Source: Zygnema cylindricum (taxonomy: Eukaryota > Streptophyta > Zygnematophyceae > Zygnematales > Zygnemataceae). Taken from it: 64,000 nucleotides of DNA. The notes beneath the pieces were generated by a model, which was not told the origin of the DNA, searched no databases, and saw nothing but the letters and a program-made list of their open reading frames with translations. A program made the translations under genes and the position numbers. Shown piece by piece: positions 10,886 to 20,354 of this stretch (position 1 is its first letter; each line of letters begins with the position of its first letter). The stretch is from NCBI GenBank assembly GCA_037447655.1, contig JBBHKE010002811.1:1-64000 (forward strand). Direction: 5' to 3'.

Positions 10886-11094
10886 TGTTGGAATTCAAGT
10901 ATTTTCTAGGTCTAGAGATTGCAAAATAAAAAGCAAAATAGTAGATATTGACAGCCTGCCTCTAACTCCTCCTCAAGTCCCCACACTTGTCGCAGTCACT
11001 GAAGACTGAAGGAGGAGTTAGCCATGGCTGCCTGTGCTGTCTAGAGGGAGACAGACAGTTGTTTTATAGGGGGTTTTCTGTAAAAGATAGTTTC

Positions 11095-11172
11095 GCCAGG
11101 TCCAGGATTTGATCCTGGTACCTGCCACTTGTCAAACCGACAATAGCCGATAGTCTTATCCAGATAGTCTTA
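11095..11172 (-). other. Antisense tRNA-like module in A1 5' LTR
   Basis: On the minus strand it begins with a D-arm-like stretch (TCTGGATAAGACTATC) and ends in a T-arm-like hairpin, CCAGG-ATCAAAT-CCTGG. The B-box-like GGATCAAATCC is at 11105-11115; the pol III B-box consensus is GGTTCGANTCC. The same arrangement recurs in the other family A LTRs. It is not a functional tRNA: the anticodon arm is unclear and the A-to-B distance is longer than usual. Confidence 0.6.
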
Positions 11173-11456
11173 ATTGTATTAGATATTAGGAGGTATGATA
11201 TTTATTTAAATAGTTACTATAAGAATAATTCATTTAACTAGAACTATATGGATACTGCATAGAAACAGTTGTGGAAAGTACGACCTACGGTACGATTACG
11301 AAATAAATACCGCGCGGTTTGTTTGACGCCGAAAAGAATACCGCGCAGGTATTTATGACGGCCACGATTGAAATCCAAATTTGATCGGACGGCCGTGAAG
11401 GATGCCGAGATCGCGGCGTACGATTTTGGCGGTTTGCGATCACCGCCACATTAAGT

Positions 11457-11710
11457 GACACGTGGTAACACTACATTGGATTGCGGCAACTCCGGAGATT
11501 ACGGGAACAAATCCGGATATGACACGTGTCGACATTTTTGCCATGTCGTACAATGGCCGTACATAAAGTACACCGGCACCTGTACTTTTATGTACGATAC
11601 AGTAATTTGATTGGTGCCGTACTTCAGTAGATAGAGTTTTAGAGAGGGAATAGGACTTAGATAAATTTTGGGTAGGCAGCTGCCTCTCCCAGAGAGCACC
11701 CTGTATAAAT
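11457..11710 (+). promoter_or_regulatory. A1 LTR promoter: G-boxes, GTAC array, inverted CCAAT, TATA
   Basis: GACACGTGG at 11457-11465 and ACACGTGTC at 11522-11530 contain the ACGTG core bound by plant bZIP/bHLH factors. Six GTAC motifs lie at 11548, 11559, 11568, 11582, 11592 and 11619. GATTGG (inverted CCAAT) is at about 11609, between the fifth and sixth GTAC. TATAAAT is at 11704-11710, so RNA should start near 11735. The 3' LTR has the same set. Confidence 0.7.
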
Positions 11711-11775
11711 GGCAAACTTTGGCCAGCCATAACTATCAATTTACTTGACCATTTTCAGTGATTCTTTTTGCTGCG

Positions 11776-11809
11776 GACTCAGGGGAGTCTAGGCTACACA
11801 AGGGTGTAG
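11776..11809 (+). other. Two conserved leader RNA hairpins in A1
   Basis: Hairpin 1 is GACTC-AGGG-GAGTC (11776-11789). Hairpin 2 is CTACAC-AAGG-GTGTAG (11794-11809). They lie about 40-75 bases after the predicted RNA start, in the 5' leader of the genomic RNA. Other copies keep the pairing while changing the bases. Packaging or dimerisation would be plausible roles for such a position. Confidence 0.7.
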
Positions 11810-12059
11810 TCGGTCAGAGTTTTTGTCTGCCAGGGTGGCTGTATTTCTAACGGAAAGTCAAAGTGGGTGAATGTGTCCAAATCTCATATTCTAACTTTGC
11901 ATTCTGTGGTGGAACTGAGCACACAGAAAGTGTTATTTCACAGGGGTGAATCTATATTGGGGTTTTGACTGTCAAGGGGTCATTCACTTGGGTTTATATT
12001 AACTTGGAGTCGGCAGTATCTAGATTAGCTTCTTTTGGATCTGCATACTCTGAGGGCCA

Positions 12060-13694
12060 ATGGAGGTCTCAGAGTTTCAGGTTATGGGCCCACCATCTAG
12101 GGTGCCTATGTTTGATGGAACAGGCTTCACGTATTGGGCGTTTACAATGGAGGGATTGCTTTTCGAGAAGCACTTATGGGGAATTGTTGCGGGACAAGTG
12201 AGATGTCCGCCACCTAGCTTTGGAGGAGCTTCCTACGGAGAATCATCTGAGACTGTCCAGAATATCACCCGGAGTTCAGATGCAACGGAAGGTGAAGGGA
12301 AAAACCTTTCCATGGATGGGGAAATAGGGGAGAAGGAAAAAGGGACACCTATGGTGAGGGGAGCTAGGCTCTCAGCTATGGTACCACATGTAGGGATTAA
12401 AACTGAAGAAAATGACACAAAAATATGGGAATACAAAAACACTATAGCAAAACATCTCATACTTAGATATGTGTCTAAGTCGATAGCTATCACTCTCTTA
12501 AGTCTAACCAAAGCTTCAGATATATGGGAAGCACTAATTCAGATTTATAAGAGTGAGACTATTCAGAGGCAGCAATTAGTAAAACAGGAAATAGATGCCT
12601 ACGTTTATAAAGGCGGTAGCATGATAGAGTTTTGCAATGATATTGCTGCGTTATACGTTGAGCTTACTAGTGCGGGATATGTAGAATCTGAGGAGAGTAA
12701 GATTAATACACTACTTATGAAACTCCCAAATGAGTACGAAAACATTATTTGTCGTATGCAGGCAATGGATGGCTCCTCATGGACTTGGAGCTTTACCATG
12801 GGGATAATTCTTGTGAGGGAAAGCACTTTGGAGCTTCGTAGGGGAAAGGACAGGGTCAATGCATTTTCAGCTGGTGGTGATTGGCGGAATCGTGATGAGA
12901 GGAACGGCGGTGACGAGCGAAAGCGTGATGAGAAGAACGGTGGTGACGAGCGGAAGCGTGATGAGAGAAAGAAAGACAAAGGTAAACCTTATCGGAACTT
13001 TGGTGGAAAGAGAGGGAGAGGAAAAGGCACGGGAGCTTTGAAAAAAGGGGTTTGCTTCTTTTGTAGGGAACCGGGTCATTATATGGAGGAATGCCCTTGT
13101 TTGGAAAAACTTAGAAGTTGGAATGTGGATGAGGAGGACGAAGATGAAGAGGAGAAAGAGGATGAAGAAAAATTGGAGCTTCTTCACATCGGTAGAATGG
13201 GGAAGGGAGAAAAGTACACAGAAATTGCTCGAAGGCAACAGTGTGCTTTTGGAGGTATAAGGGAAGTAAAGAGAGAAGAGGTACTTGAGGATGTCAAGGA
13301 GTGTAGAGTATATGATTTAGAAATGAGAAAGTCAGATCTAGGATCCATAAGTGAAAACGGGAAAGATAAAATTAATGAGGATAATTTTATACACAATAGG
13401 GAAACAGAAAACTGGTCGGAAAGGGAGACTTCAACGGATTCCGAGGAAAGGGGAGAAGTGAAACTCGAAGAGGTTTTAAAAGATAGGGGAGAAGAGAAAT
13501 ATTTATTGGGAACTAAATTAGAAAGTAATAGTGGAAAGAATTCCATGGGAGAGAGTGAGGGAAGTTCAGAAAATGGGGTAATTATCATGGATAAAAATAT
13601 GAGTACGAAAGATATAGATCTTATGAGGAACTTAGTGGGGACTAGTGGTTTTTGGGAATATTTGGGGGTGGATGGATTTGACATCACTACTTAG
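12060..13694 (+). CDS. A1 fused Gag ORF, 544 aa (Gag plus in-frame pol remnants)
   Basis: The start at 12060 lies inside the LTR and agrees with the start seen in other family copies (MEVSEFQVMGPP). The capsid part contains FDGTGFTYWAFTMEGLLFEKHLWGIV, KASDIWEALIQIYKSETIQRQ (cut here) and LLMKLPNEYENI, typical of copia Gag. A charged stretch with an 11-residue repeat (DERNGGDERKR, about 279-300) precedes a complete zinc knuckle, C332-X2-C335-X4-H340-X4-C345, for RNA binding. An acidic run follows. At 391-400, RRQQCAFGGI marks the place where protease begins in relatives, but it jumps to DVKECRVYDLE (411-421), which matches the integrase C-terminus. A linker leads to LVGTSGFWEYLG near the end, which matches the start of RNase H. 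Protease, the integrase core and reverse transcriptase are gone, yet no stop interrupts. The stop sits where relatives have Trp (ITTWSDASYGD). Likely a particle-forming protein; function not proven. Confidence 0.88.
   Translation: MEVSEFQVMGPPSRVPMFDGTGFTYWAFTMEGLLFEKHLWGIVAGQVRCPPPSFGGASYGESSETVQNITRSSDATEGEGKNLSMDGEIGEKEKGTPMVRGARLSAMVPHVGIKTEENDTKIWEYKNTIAKHLILRYVSKSIAITLLSLTKASDIWEALIQIYKSETIQRQQLVKQEIDAYVYKGGSMIEFCNDIAALYVELTSAGYVESEESKINTLLMKLPNEYENIICRMQAMDGSSWTWSFTMGIILVRESTLELRRGKDRVNAFSAGGDWRNRDERNGGDERKRDEKNGGDERKRDERKKDKGKPYRNFGGKRGRGKGTGALKKGVCFFCREPGHYMEECPCLEKLRSWNVDEEDEDEEEKEDEEKLELLHIGRMGKGEKYTEIARRQQCAFGGIREVKREEVLEDVKECRVYDLEMRKSDLGSISENGKDKINEDNFIHNRETENWSERETSTDSEERGEVKLEEVLKDRGEEKYLLGTKLESNSGKNSMGESEGSSENGVIIMDKNMSTKDIDLMRNLVGTSGFWEYLGVDGFDITT
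12080..12094 (+). other. A1 primer-binding site for an internal (half) initiator tRNA-Met
   Basis: GGTTATGGGCCCACC starts directly after the LTR. Its reverse complement GGTGGGCCCATAACC equals the anticodon stem-loop of plant initiator tRNA-Met (about nt 26-40, with anticodon CAU). This is the Drosophila copia mode of priming, in which a 5' half of the tRNA is used. The usual 3'-end site (TGGTATCAGAGC) is absent. The site is also gag coding sequence (VMGPP). Confidence 0.88.
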
Positions 13695-14016
13695 TGTGAC
13701 GAAGATGTGCCTGTAAAAGGGTTAGCATCTAGGTGTATGTTGCAGATTGGAAATGGGGCTGGCTATTTGGATCGCAAGAGGGAAATCGGTTTGTGTGTGG
13801 ATGAAAGAGTGATGAAGTGGATAAAATCTTTGCTTGAATTTAAGAAAAATGGGATGTTAAATAAAATGTGTGATATAATTATCATTTCAGTTCATTTAAT
13901 GCACTGTGTTAAATACTTAAGTTTTATGAAAGGAAAAGGAAAAAGGAAAAAGAAAAGGAAAAAGGGGAGGGGATGTTTGTTTACTTGTTTGTGGGAGTTG
14001 AAAGAAAAATAGACTA
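13695..14016 (+). pseudogene. A1 RNase H remnant downstream of the ORF
   Basis: After the stop the same reading continues with resemblance to RNase H: LQIGNGAGYLDRK matches VLYVGNGACCWSSK of relatives, and RVMKWIKSLLE matches KELMWVKSLL. It then decays into low-complexity AAGGAAAAAG. The catalytic core is not preserved. Confidence 0.7.
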
Positions 14017-14030
14017 GAAAATAAGGGGAG
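14017..14030 (+). other. A1 polypurine tract
   Basis: GAAAATAAGGGGAG, purine-rich and directly before the 3' LTR. Nearly the same sequence precedes other family A 3' LTRs (for example 56986-56996). Confidence 0.85.
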
Positions 14031-15224
14031 TGTTGGAATTCAAGTATTTTCTAGGTCTAGAGATTGTAAAATAAAAAGCAAAATAGTAGATATTGACAGC
14101 CTGCCTCTAACTCCTCCTCAAGTCCCCACACTTGTCGCAGTCACTGAAGACTGAAGGAGGAGTTAGCCATGGCTGCCTGTGCTGTCTAGAGGGAGACAGA
14201 CAGTTGTTTTATAGGGGGTTTTATGTAAAAGATAGTTTCGCCAGGTCCAGGATTTGATCCTGGTACCTGCCACTTGTCAAACCGACAATAGCCGATAGTC
14301 TTATCCAGATAGTCTTAATTGTATTAGATATTAGGAGGTATGATATTTATTTAAATAGTTACTATAAGAATAATTCATTTAACTAGAACTATATGGATAC
14401 TGCATAGAAACAGTTGTGGAAAGTACGACGTACGGTACGATTACGAAATAAATACCGCGCGGTTTGTTTGACGCCGAAAAGAATACCGCGCAGGTATTTA
14501 TGACGGCCACGATTGAAATCCAAATTTGATCGGACGGCCGCGAAGGATGCCGAGATCGCGGCGTACGATTTTGGCGGTTTGCGATCACCGCCACATTAAG
14601 TGACACGTGGTAACACTACATTGGATTGCGGCAACTCCGGAGATTACGGGAACAAATCCGGATATGACACGTGTCGACATTTTTGCCATGTCGTACAATG
14701 GCCGTACATAAAGTACACCGGCACCTGTACTTTTATGTACGATACAGTAATTTGATTGGTGCCGTACTTCAGTAGATAGAGTTTTAGAGAGGGAATAGGA
14801 CTTAGATAAATTTTGGGTAGGCAGCTGCCTCTCCCAGAGAGCACCCTGTATAAATGGCAAACTTTGGCCAGCCATAACTATCAATTTACTTGACCATTTT
14901 CAGTGATTCTTTTTGCTGCGGACTCACGGGAGTCTAGGCTACACAGGGGTGTAGTCGGTCAGAGTTTTTGTTTGCCAGGGTGGCTGTATTTCTAACGGAA
15001 AGTCAAAAAGGGTGAATGTGTCCAAATCTCATATTCTAACTTTGCATTCTGTGGTGGAACTGAGCACACAGAAAGTGTTATTTCACAGGGGTGAATCTAT
15101 ATTGGGGTTCTGACTGTCAAGGGGTCAGTCACTTGGGTTTATATTAACTTAGAGTCGGCACTATCTAGATTAGCTTCTTTTGGATTTGCATACTCTGAGG
15201 GCCAATGGAGGTCTCAGAGTTTCA
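14031..15224 (+). repeat. A1 3' LTR
   Basis: 1194 bp, the partner of 10886-12079. It carries the tRNA-like module (14240-14317) and the leader hairpins GACTC-ACGG-GAGTC (14921-14934) and CTACAC-AGGG-GTGTAG (14939-14954). It ends GAGTTTCA followed by AATAT and resumed element D sequence. Confidence 0.93.
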
Positions 15225-15229
15225 AATAT

Positions 15230-15501
15230 CCTTTAAAATGCACAAAATGTGCTCTTTGAAACCTTGTACAATGAATACATAAAAATACATAAAAATCACT
15301 AAGTTATTGAATTTATACAAATAAATTCTACTACTACCTAACTAGCCAATCATAACACTGTAAAGAATGTTACAGTAATCTTTAACCGTACTCTTATGTA
15401 ATCTAACTGGATATCTGATGTATGTTAAATTCCTCAACCGTACGTCTACTATTTTGTACAAGCAGATGAACCCTAATTGTCTACAAAAGACTTTTACTAA
15501 C
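15230..15501 (-). repeat. Element D 5' LTR, piece 2
   Basis: It matches about 6950-7200 of the D 3' LTR (CTTTAAAATGCACAAAATGTGC, cut here). It is bounded by A1 on the left and by A2 on the right, where CTAAC (15497-15501) is the left target duplication. Confidence 0.85.
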
Positions 15502-16546
15502 TATAACTCTGAGACCTCCGTAGGTTCTCAGAGTAGGCAACTCACACAAAGCCTCTAAGATAACCCTGAGATCTTTGTGTTTTAGCAACAATAACTACCA
15601 CCTTGGCAGACAAAAACTGTAATCATATTCACCTCTCTAAAGGCAAGACTCTCGTGAGTCGATAGCAAAAAAAATCTCTGAATTTGCTCCCTTGAGCACT
15701 AAGTTATGGAGGGTCAAAATTGACATTTTGTACAGATGCTCTTAGGGAGAGAGGGTCCTATCTACCAAATTTTTCTAAGTCCTATCTCTCTCTAAAACTC
15801 TATCTACTAAAGTAGGGCACCAATCATAATATTGTGTCATACAAAAAGGTATAGTTGTCGGTAAACTTTTTGTACGGCCATTGTATGACATGGCCAACAA
15901 GTCGACACATGTCATATTTGGATTTGTTAATGTAATTCTCGGAGATGGCGTAATCCAATGTGGTTGTGCCACGTGTCACTCGATGTGGCGTTGACCGCAG
16001 ACCGCCAAAAATCTTATTGCGCGATCTCGACATTTTTCGTGGCCGTCTGATCAAAACCGGGTTTCAATCCTAGCCTTCATAAATACTTGCGCGATATTTG
16101 TTTCGCTTTCGAAACAAAATGCGCAGTATCCGTTTCGAGATATTCCGTATCCCGTACAATAGAAACTGTATCTATGTCTTAATATTCCGTTAAATGAAAT
16201 AGTCTACGTGTAAACATTTATATAGCTATCAAACCTTCTATCACGCAACCCTGGTCTTAGAAAAATTGGATAAAGCTACCGGCTATTGGCGGCTTTGACG
16301 GACGGCAGGTACTAGAATCAAATCGTGGGTCCGTCAAGTACCATTTTGGTAAATCTACCAATCTACTGTCTGTATCCCTTTGGATAGCATAGGTACTCAT
16401 GTCTCTAGCTCCCTCTCTAACTTTTAGTGACTGCGACAAGGGTGAGAGCTGGAGAAAGGAGTTAGAGGCAGACTTCCTTTGGTTTTATTCTCCATTTTAT
16501 CATCTACAAAACTTAGATAATACTAAAAAAACCTTTAATTTCTACA
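15502..16546 (-). repeat. A2 3' LTR
   Basis: Minus-strand LTR running TGTAGAAATT to AGTTATA. It holds the tRNA-like module at 16254-16337 (plus strand, antisense to the element) and the box TCAGTGACTGCGACAAG-type near 16423. A purine-rich tract (AAAATAATAGGAG) lies just outside at 16547-16559. Confidence 0.85.
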
Positions 16547-16559
16547 CTCCTATTATTTT

Positions 16560-19250
16560 CTAGTCACACTTTAATTTAACACCACACTTCTCCCTGCAGA
16601 AAATTAGTTTAGGGGAAGGCACTGGTTTGGTCATCATATCTGCTACCATTTCACTATCTGGTTTATACTCTAAACTAATTATATTGTTTTCTACTTTCTC
16701 CCTAACAAAGCTAAGTCTAATGTCCATGTGTTTGGCTTTAAAGTGCTGTTTAGGATTGGTAGAATTGAAAATGGCTACCTGATTATCACAAAACACCTTT
16801 TGGACGCCACTCTTAAGATGACCAAGCTCACCAAACAAAGACTTGACCCACATTAACTCTTATACATCAGAGGAAGAATCCATGTACTTAGCCTCCATGG
16901 TGGAGTGAGCAATGAACTTTTGCTGCTTGCTGCTCCAACAACAAGCCCCATTACCCACATACAATACATATCCAGACGTGCATCTCCTCATAGGAGCATC
17001 CCCATAGCTAGCGTCACTCCAAGTGGTGATGTCAGTATTGTTCCCACCCAAATGCAACCATAGATCTTTTGTCCCTATGAGATATCTAAGGTCTTTCTTA
17101 GCTGCCTCCCAATCCTTCTTAGTGGGAGCATTCAGACTCCTACTTAGTACTCATAAAGCTGCGGCTATGTCTTGCCGGGTACAATTCATGAAGTATATTA
17201 GGCTTCCCACTACTTGCCTATAAGGAATTGTCTGCATAAATCTTTTCTCTTGAGGGCCTAACTCATCATCCAAGATTATAACTCCCTCTTCCACACTCCT
17301 TTCACTTCCATTCTTTAGTTTCATTAGAGTGGTACAACTATTAGCCTTGTCCATTTGGAATATCCTAACATGTTTCGAATGGCTTCCTTCTGAGTTAATC
17401 TTATTATCTTTCTATCTCTGTCACTCTCTACGTGAATTCCCAAAATATACCTTACTTCTCCCATATTCTTGATCTCAAATATTCATTTTTGATCATTTGT
17501 CAACTTATTAATTTAATCCAAAGATTTGCTTAAAACAAGCAAATCATCAACATAAAGTGCAATAAAAATAATTCTTTCTTCATCTTCAAACAAATTAATC
17601 GAGTGATTTGAGCTGATCCAAATATATCCCAAACTTGTAAATAACTCATCGAGCTTCTTATTCCATTGACAAGGCACTTGTTTCAGCCCATACAAAGATT
17701 TAATCAATTGGCAAACCTAGCTCTCCTCCCCTTGCTCCACAAATCCTTCGGGATGTCGCATAAGAATCTCCTCTTCTAACTCTCCATATAGGAAGGCTGT
17801 GTTGATGTCCATCTGATGTATGTCCATGTCTTCTGTTGCCGCCAGACTGAGAAGTATGCGGACGGAGGGAAACCTGACGACAAGGGCAAATGTCTCTCTG
17901 TAGTCAATTCTCTCTTTTTGGGTAAATCCTTTCCCCACTAACCAAGCCTTATAGCGCTCAATGGTGTTATCTGGGTTGAGTTTCACGTTAAATACCCACT
18001 TACAGTATCTTCTCTCTCTTGAAATCATAAACTTTATATCCTTTTACATCTTCATCATATCGTAGTAAATATCTTGGTTTTCTTTTTAGATATAACTTCT
18101 AGTTTGACTGATATGTGTCTAGACTGAACACTTGACTACCAAAATCCTTTAAGTGTGAAACATCTGGCTTTTGGCTTGTCCATCTCTCATAGGTTGTTTC
18201 GCCTTTTACTGTTGAAGGAAGAACTCTATTCTTGGGATAATTTGCATAGTTAATTGTTTTGGCCCAAAACTTCTTTTCTATCTTCTTATCTAACACCATA
18301 CTCCTAACTCTATCACTCAGTGTTCAATTTAATCTTTCTGCTACACCATTCTGCCCAAGATTTTTAAGAACTGTCTTCTAGTGTTTCACTCTATCTTCTC
18401 TCAGAAAATCTTCAAACTGGTTAGAGGTATACTCTCCACCATTGTCACTCCTTACTCTCTTGATTGGGGTTTCATGAAGTTTTTCACTCCATGCGTTATA
18501 TTCTCTAAAACATTCCTGAGCCTCTTACTTATTTTTCAAAAAATATACCCTAGAATACCGAGACCAATCATCGGTGATAGTCATCATAAATCTTTTCCCC
18601 CCGGGTGAGGGCACTTTGGCCGGCCACCAAATAATTGTGTGTACTAAATCTAGAATCTTTTCTCCGTTATAGGTGGCAGTTTTTCGGAAGGGTAACCTGT
18701 GTGCTTTACCTTGAGCACATCCACTACAATCACTTAGATTCTCACTCTAACCGAACTGAATCCCTTCTATTACTCCCATCTTTTTCATCTCTCTTAAATT
18801 TTCTAGATTCACATGCCTACGCCTCTTATGCCACAACATTATATCATGAACACCAGCATAATAAAGTTTCTTCTTTTCATTGCTTAAAATTAGCCTAAAC
18901 ATCCCTTGGCTATCATTTTTAGCAGTAAAATAAACTTCCTTCTCAAAACTAGCAATAAAGACTCATTTCTTAGTGCTAGTATCAAAACCCTTATCATCTA
19001 ATAGAGACGTAGAGATGAGGTAGCTCCGAAATAAACAATACATCGGAGAAAGTAACTATGGATGTCTTTTTTTCTACTAACACTTTCAGATATACTGATC
19101 TTAGAAAAGTAGTAATGACTATCCTCCTATCCCCGTACTCTATCTCTACGGTGGGAATCTTTTTTATCTTAGTAAATAGGTGTTTATCTTTAAACATGTG
19201 CATGGAGGCACCAGAATCAAAAATCCTGTCTGCTTCACCTTTCAATCCAC
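16560..19250 (-). pseudogene. A2 pol: protease, integrase, reverse transcriptase, RNase H (broken)
   Basis: From the right on the minus strand: protease at 18994-19245 with the active-site motif DSGAS; integrase at about 18050-18990, eroded, with NYPKNRVLPSTVKG and a decayed core; reverse transcriptase at 17355-18028 (CKWVFNVKLNPDN, MDIHQMDINTAFLYGE, and an intact YVDD box in IALYVDDLLVL near 17560); RNase H at 16560-17354 (RQDIAAAL, STMEAKYMDSS, CDNQVAIF, DMMTKPVPSPKLIFC). At least eight separate frames are needed to read it, so it is dead. All catalytic domains were present in the ancestor, which contrasts with neighbouring A1. Confidence 0.88.
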
Positions 19251-20354
19251 CGAAAGCACATTTCTGTTTTCTAAAAATTTCGACCTCGTTTTTTGTTTAC
19301 AACTCCTCATCCAGTAGGAGTTCATCGTCCTCGTCCTCGAATTCCGCTTCATGTACCTGTGTCACATGGGCTTTTTTCTTCCTTCTCAGGGGTCGACCGG
19401 TCTGCCGCTCATTTAACCGTAGCTCGGTTAGCTTAGTGCACTCCGCGATATTGTGCTTGGTTTCTTACAAAAGTGGCACAAACCCTTGGGAGTTCTTGGT
19501 CCGAACTCGTCGGTCTGATTTTTATGCCTCCCCCTTCTATTATTTTCGACCGGTTGCCTGGAATTACTGTTCCTCTAATCAGTTCCAGCTGCCAAGGCTT
19601 GCCTACTCTTTCCTCCCCTTCGAATCTCAATCATATTCTCCGGAACGACAATCATCCCTAGGATCGAATTCGATATCCACCATGAGTCCGGCAAGTCTAG
19701 CACATGGTTGACTATATTCTCGAACTCATCTGGTAAGTTCATGAGCAAGAAGTTAACGTTCATCTTTTCAGTTTCATCCAGTCCAACACTCTCTAGCTCC
19801 ATGAAAAGTGTTGCGAGCTCATTACAAAATCCAACATCTTCCACCCCTTGTATACATATGCGTCTATTTTTCTGATCAGCCAACTGCTGTTGCTAAATTT
19901 TACCACTTCAGTACATCTCTATGAGAGCCACCCAAAGATCACATGCCCTCTCTATCTGCAAATGAGGAGATGCAAGCCTTTGAGTAAGATGGCGGAGGAT
20001 GAAGTGCTTTGACGCCATATTGTTGTACTTCCAGGTATCAGTATGATTCTCCTCGTTCCTCCAAATAGGTGATATGAATACCAAACTGGTTGATATTGGT
20101 GTGACGGTCTCCTTCTCCTTTCCTTTGTCCACCACCTCCTCTTCCTTTGTCACCTCGTTAGAGATGGATCTGCATCTCTGGTGAATCTGCTTCCTGTAAA
20201 CCTTGGAGGGATCCCAAGACTGGATGGACGCCTCACCCATCCACTGACTATTCCCCAAAACCGTTTCTCACATAGAGCTCCTATCATCATTTTTTCCTAG
20301 TGTATGAAGCCAGTTCTATTGAAGATAGGCACTGCAGAGGGTGGCCCCATAACC
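19251..20354 (-). pseudogene. A2 gag (broken)
   Basis: Capsid-type sequence in pieces: MASKHFILRHLTQRLA and ERACDLWVALIEMY at 19908-20258, then VGFCNELATLFMELE and LLMNLPDEFENIV at 19575-19883. An acidic stretch precedes protease. The primer-binding site at the start (20340-20354, minus) reads GGTTATGGGGCCACC, one base from the consensus. Confidence 0.85.

Larger units (their letters stand above)
10886..12079 (+). repeat. A1 5' LTR
   Basis: Starts TGTTGGAATTC and ends GAGTTTCA. Landmarks in order: conserved box CTTGTCGCAGTCACTGA (10986-11002), palindrome AGCCATGGCT (about 11020), antisense tRNA-like module (11095-11172), promoter motifs, TATA box, leader hairpins, and the gag start codon at 12060, 20 bases before the LTR ends. 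Confidence 0.93.
10886..15224 (+). mobile_element. Element A1: young, complete, gag-only copia element
   Basis: 4339 bp with two 1194-bp LTRs of equal length and no indel that I see. About 13-15 single-base differences are visible, roughly 99% identity. A perfect 5-bp target duplication AATAT flanks it (10881-10885 and 15225-15229). Order: 5' LTR, primer-binding site, 544-aa ORF, RNase H scrap, polypurine tract, 3' LTR. It has no protease, integrase or reverse transcriptase domains, so it must have moved with enzymes from another element. It sits in the 5' LTR of element D. Confidence 0.93.

Noticed and set aside
11440-11739. 99-aa minus-strand frame present in both A1 LTRs (also 14585-14884)
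   Set aside because: Its identity only reflects LTR identity. It crosses the promoter and is not kept in other family A LTRs.
12867-13687. Long minus-strand frames opposite the A1 ORF
   Set aside because: They are Ser/Phe-rich reverse readings of an acidic, Lys-rich gag region with no independent signal.
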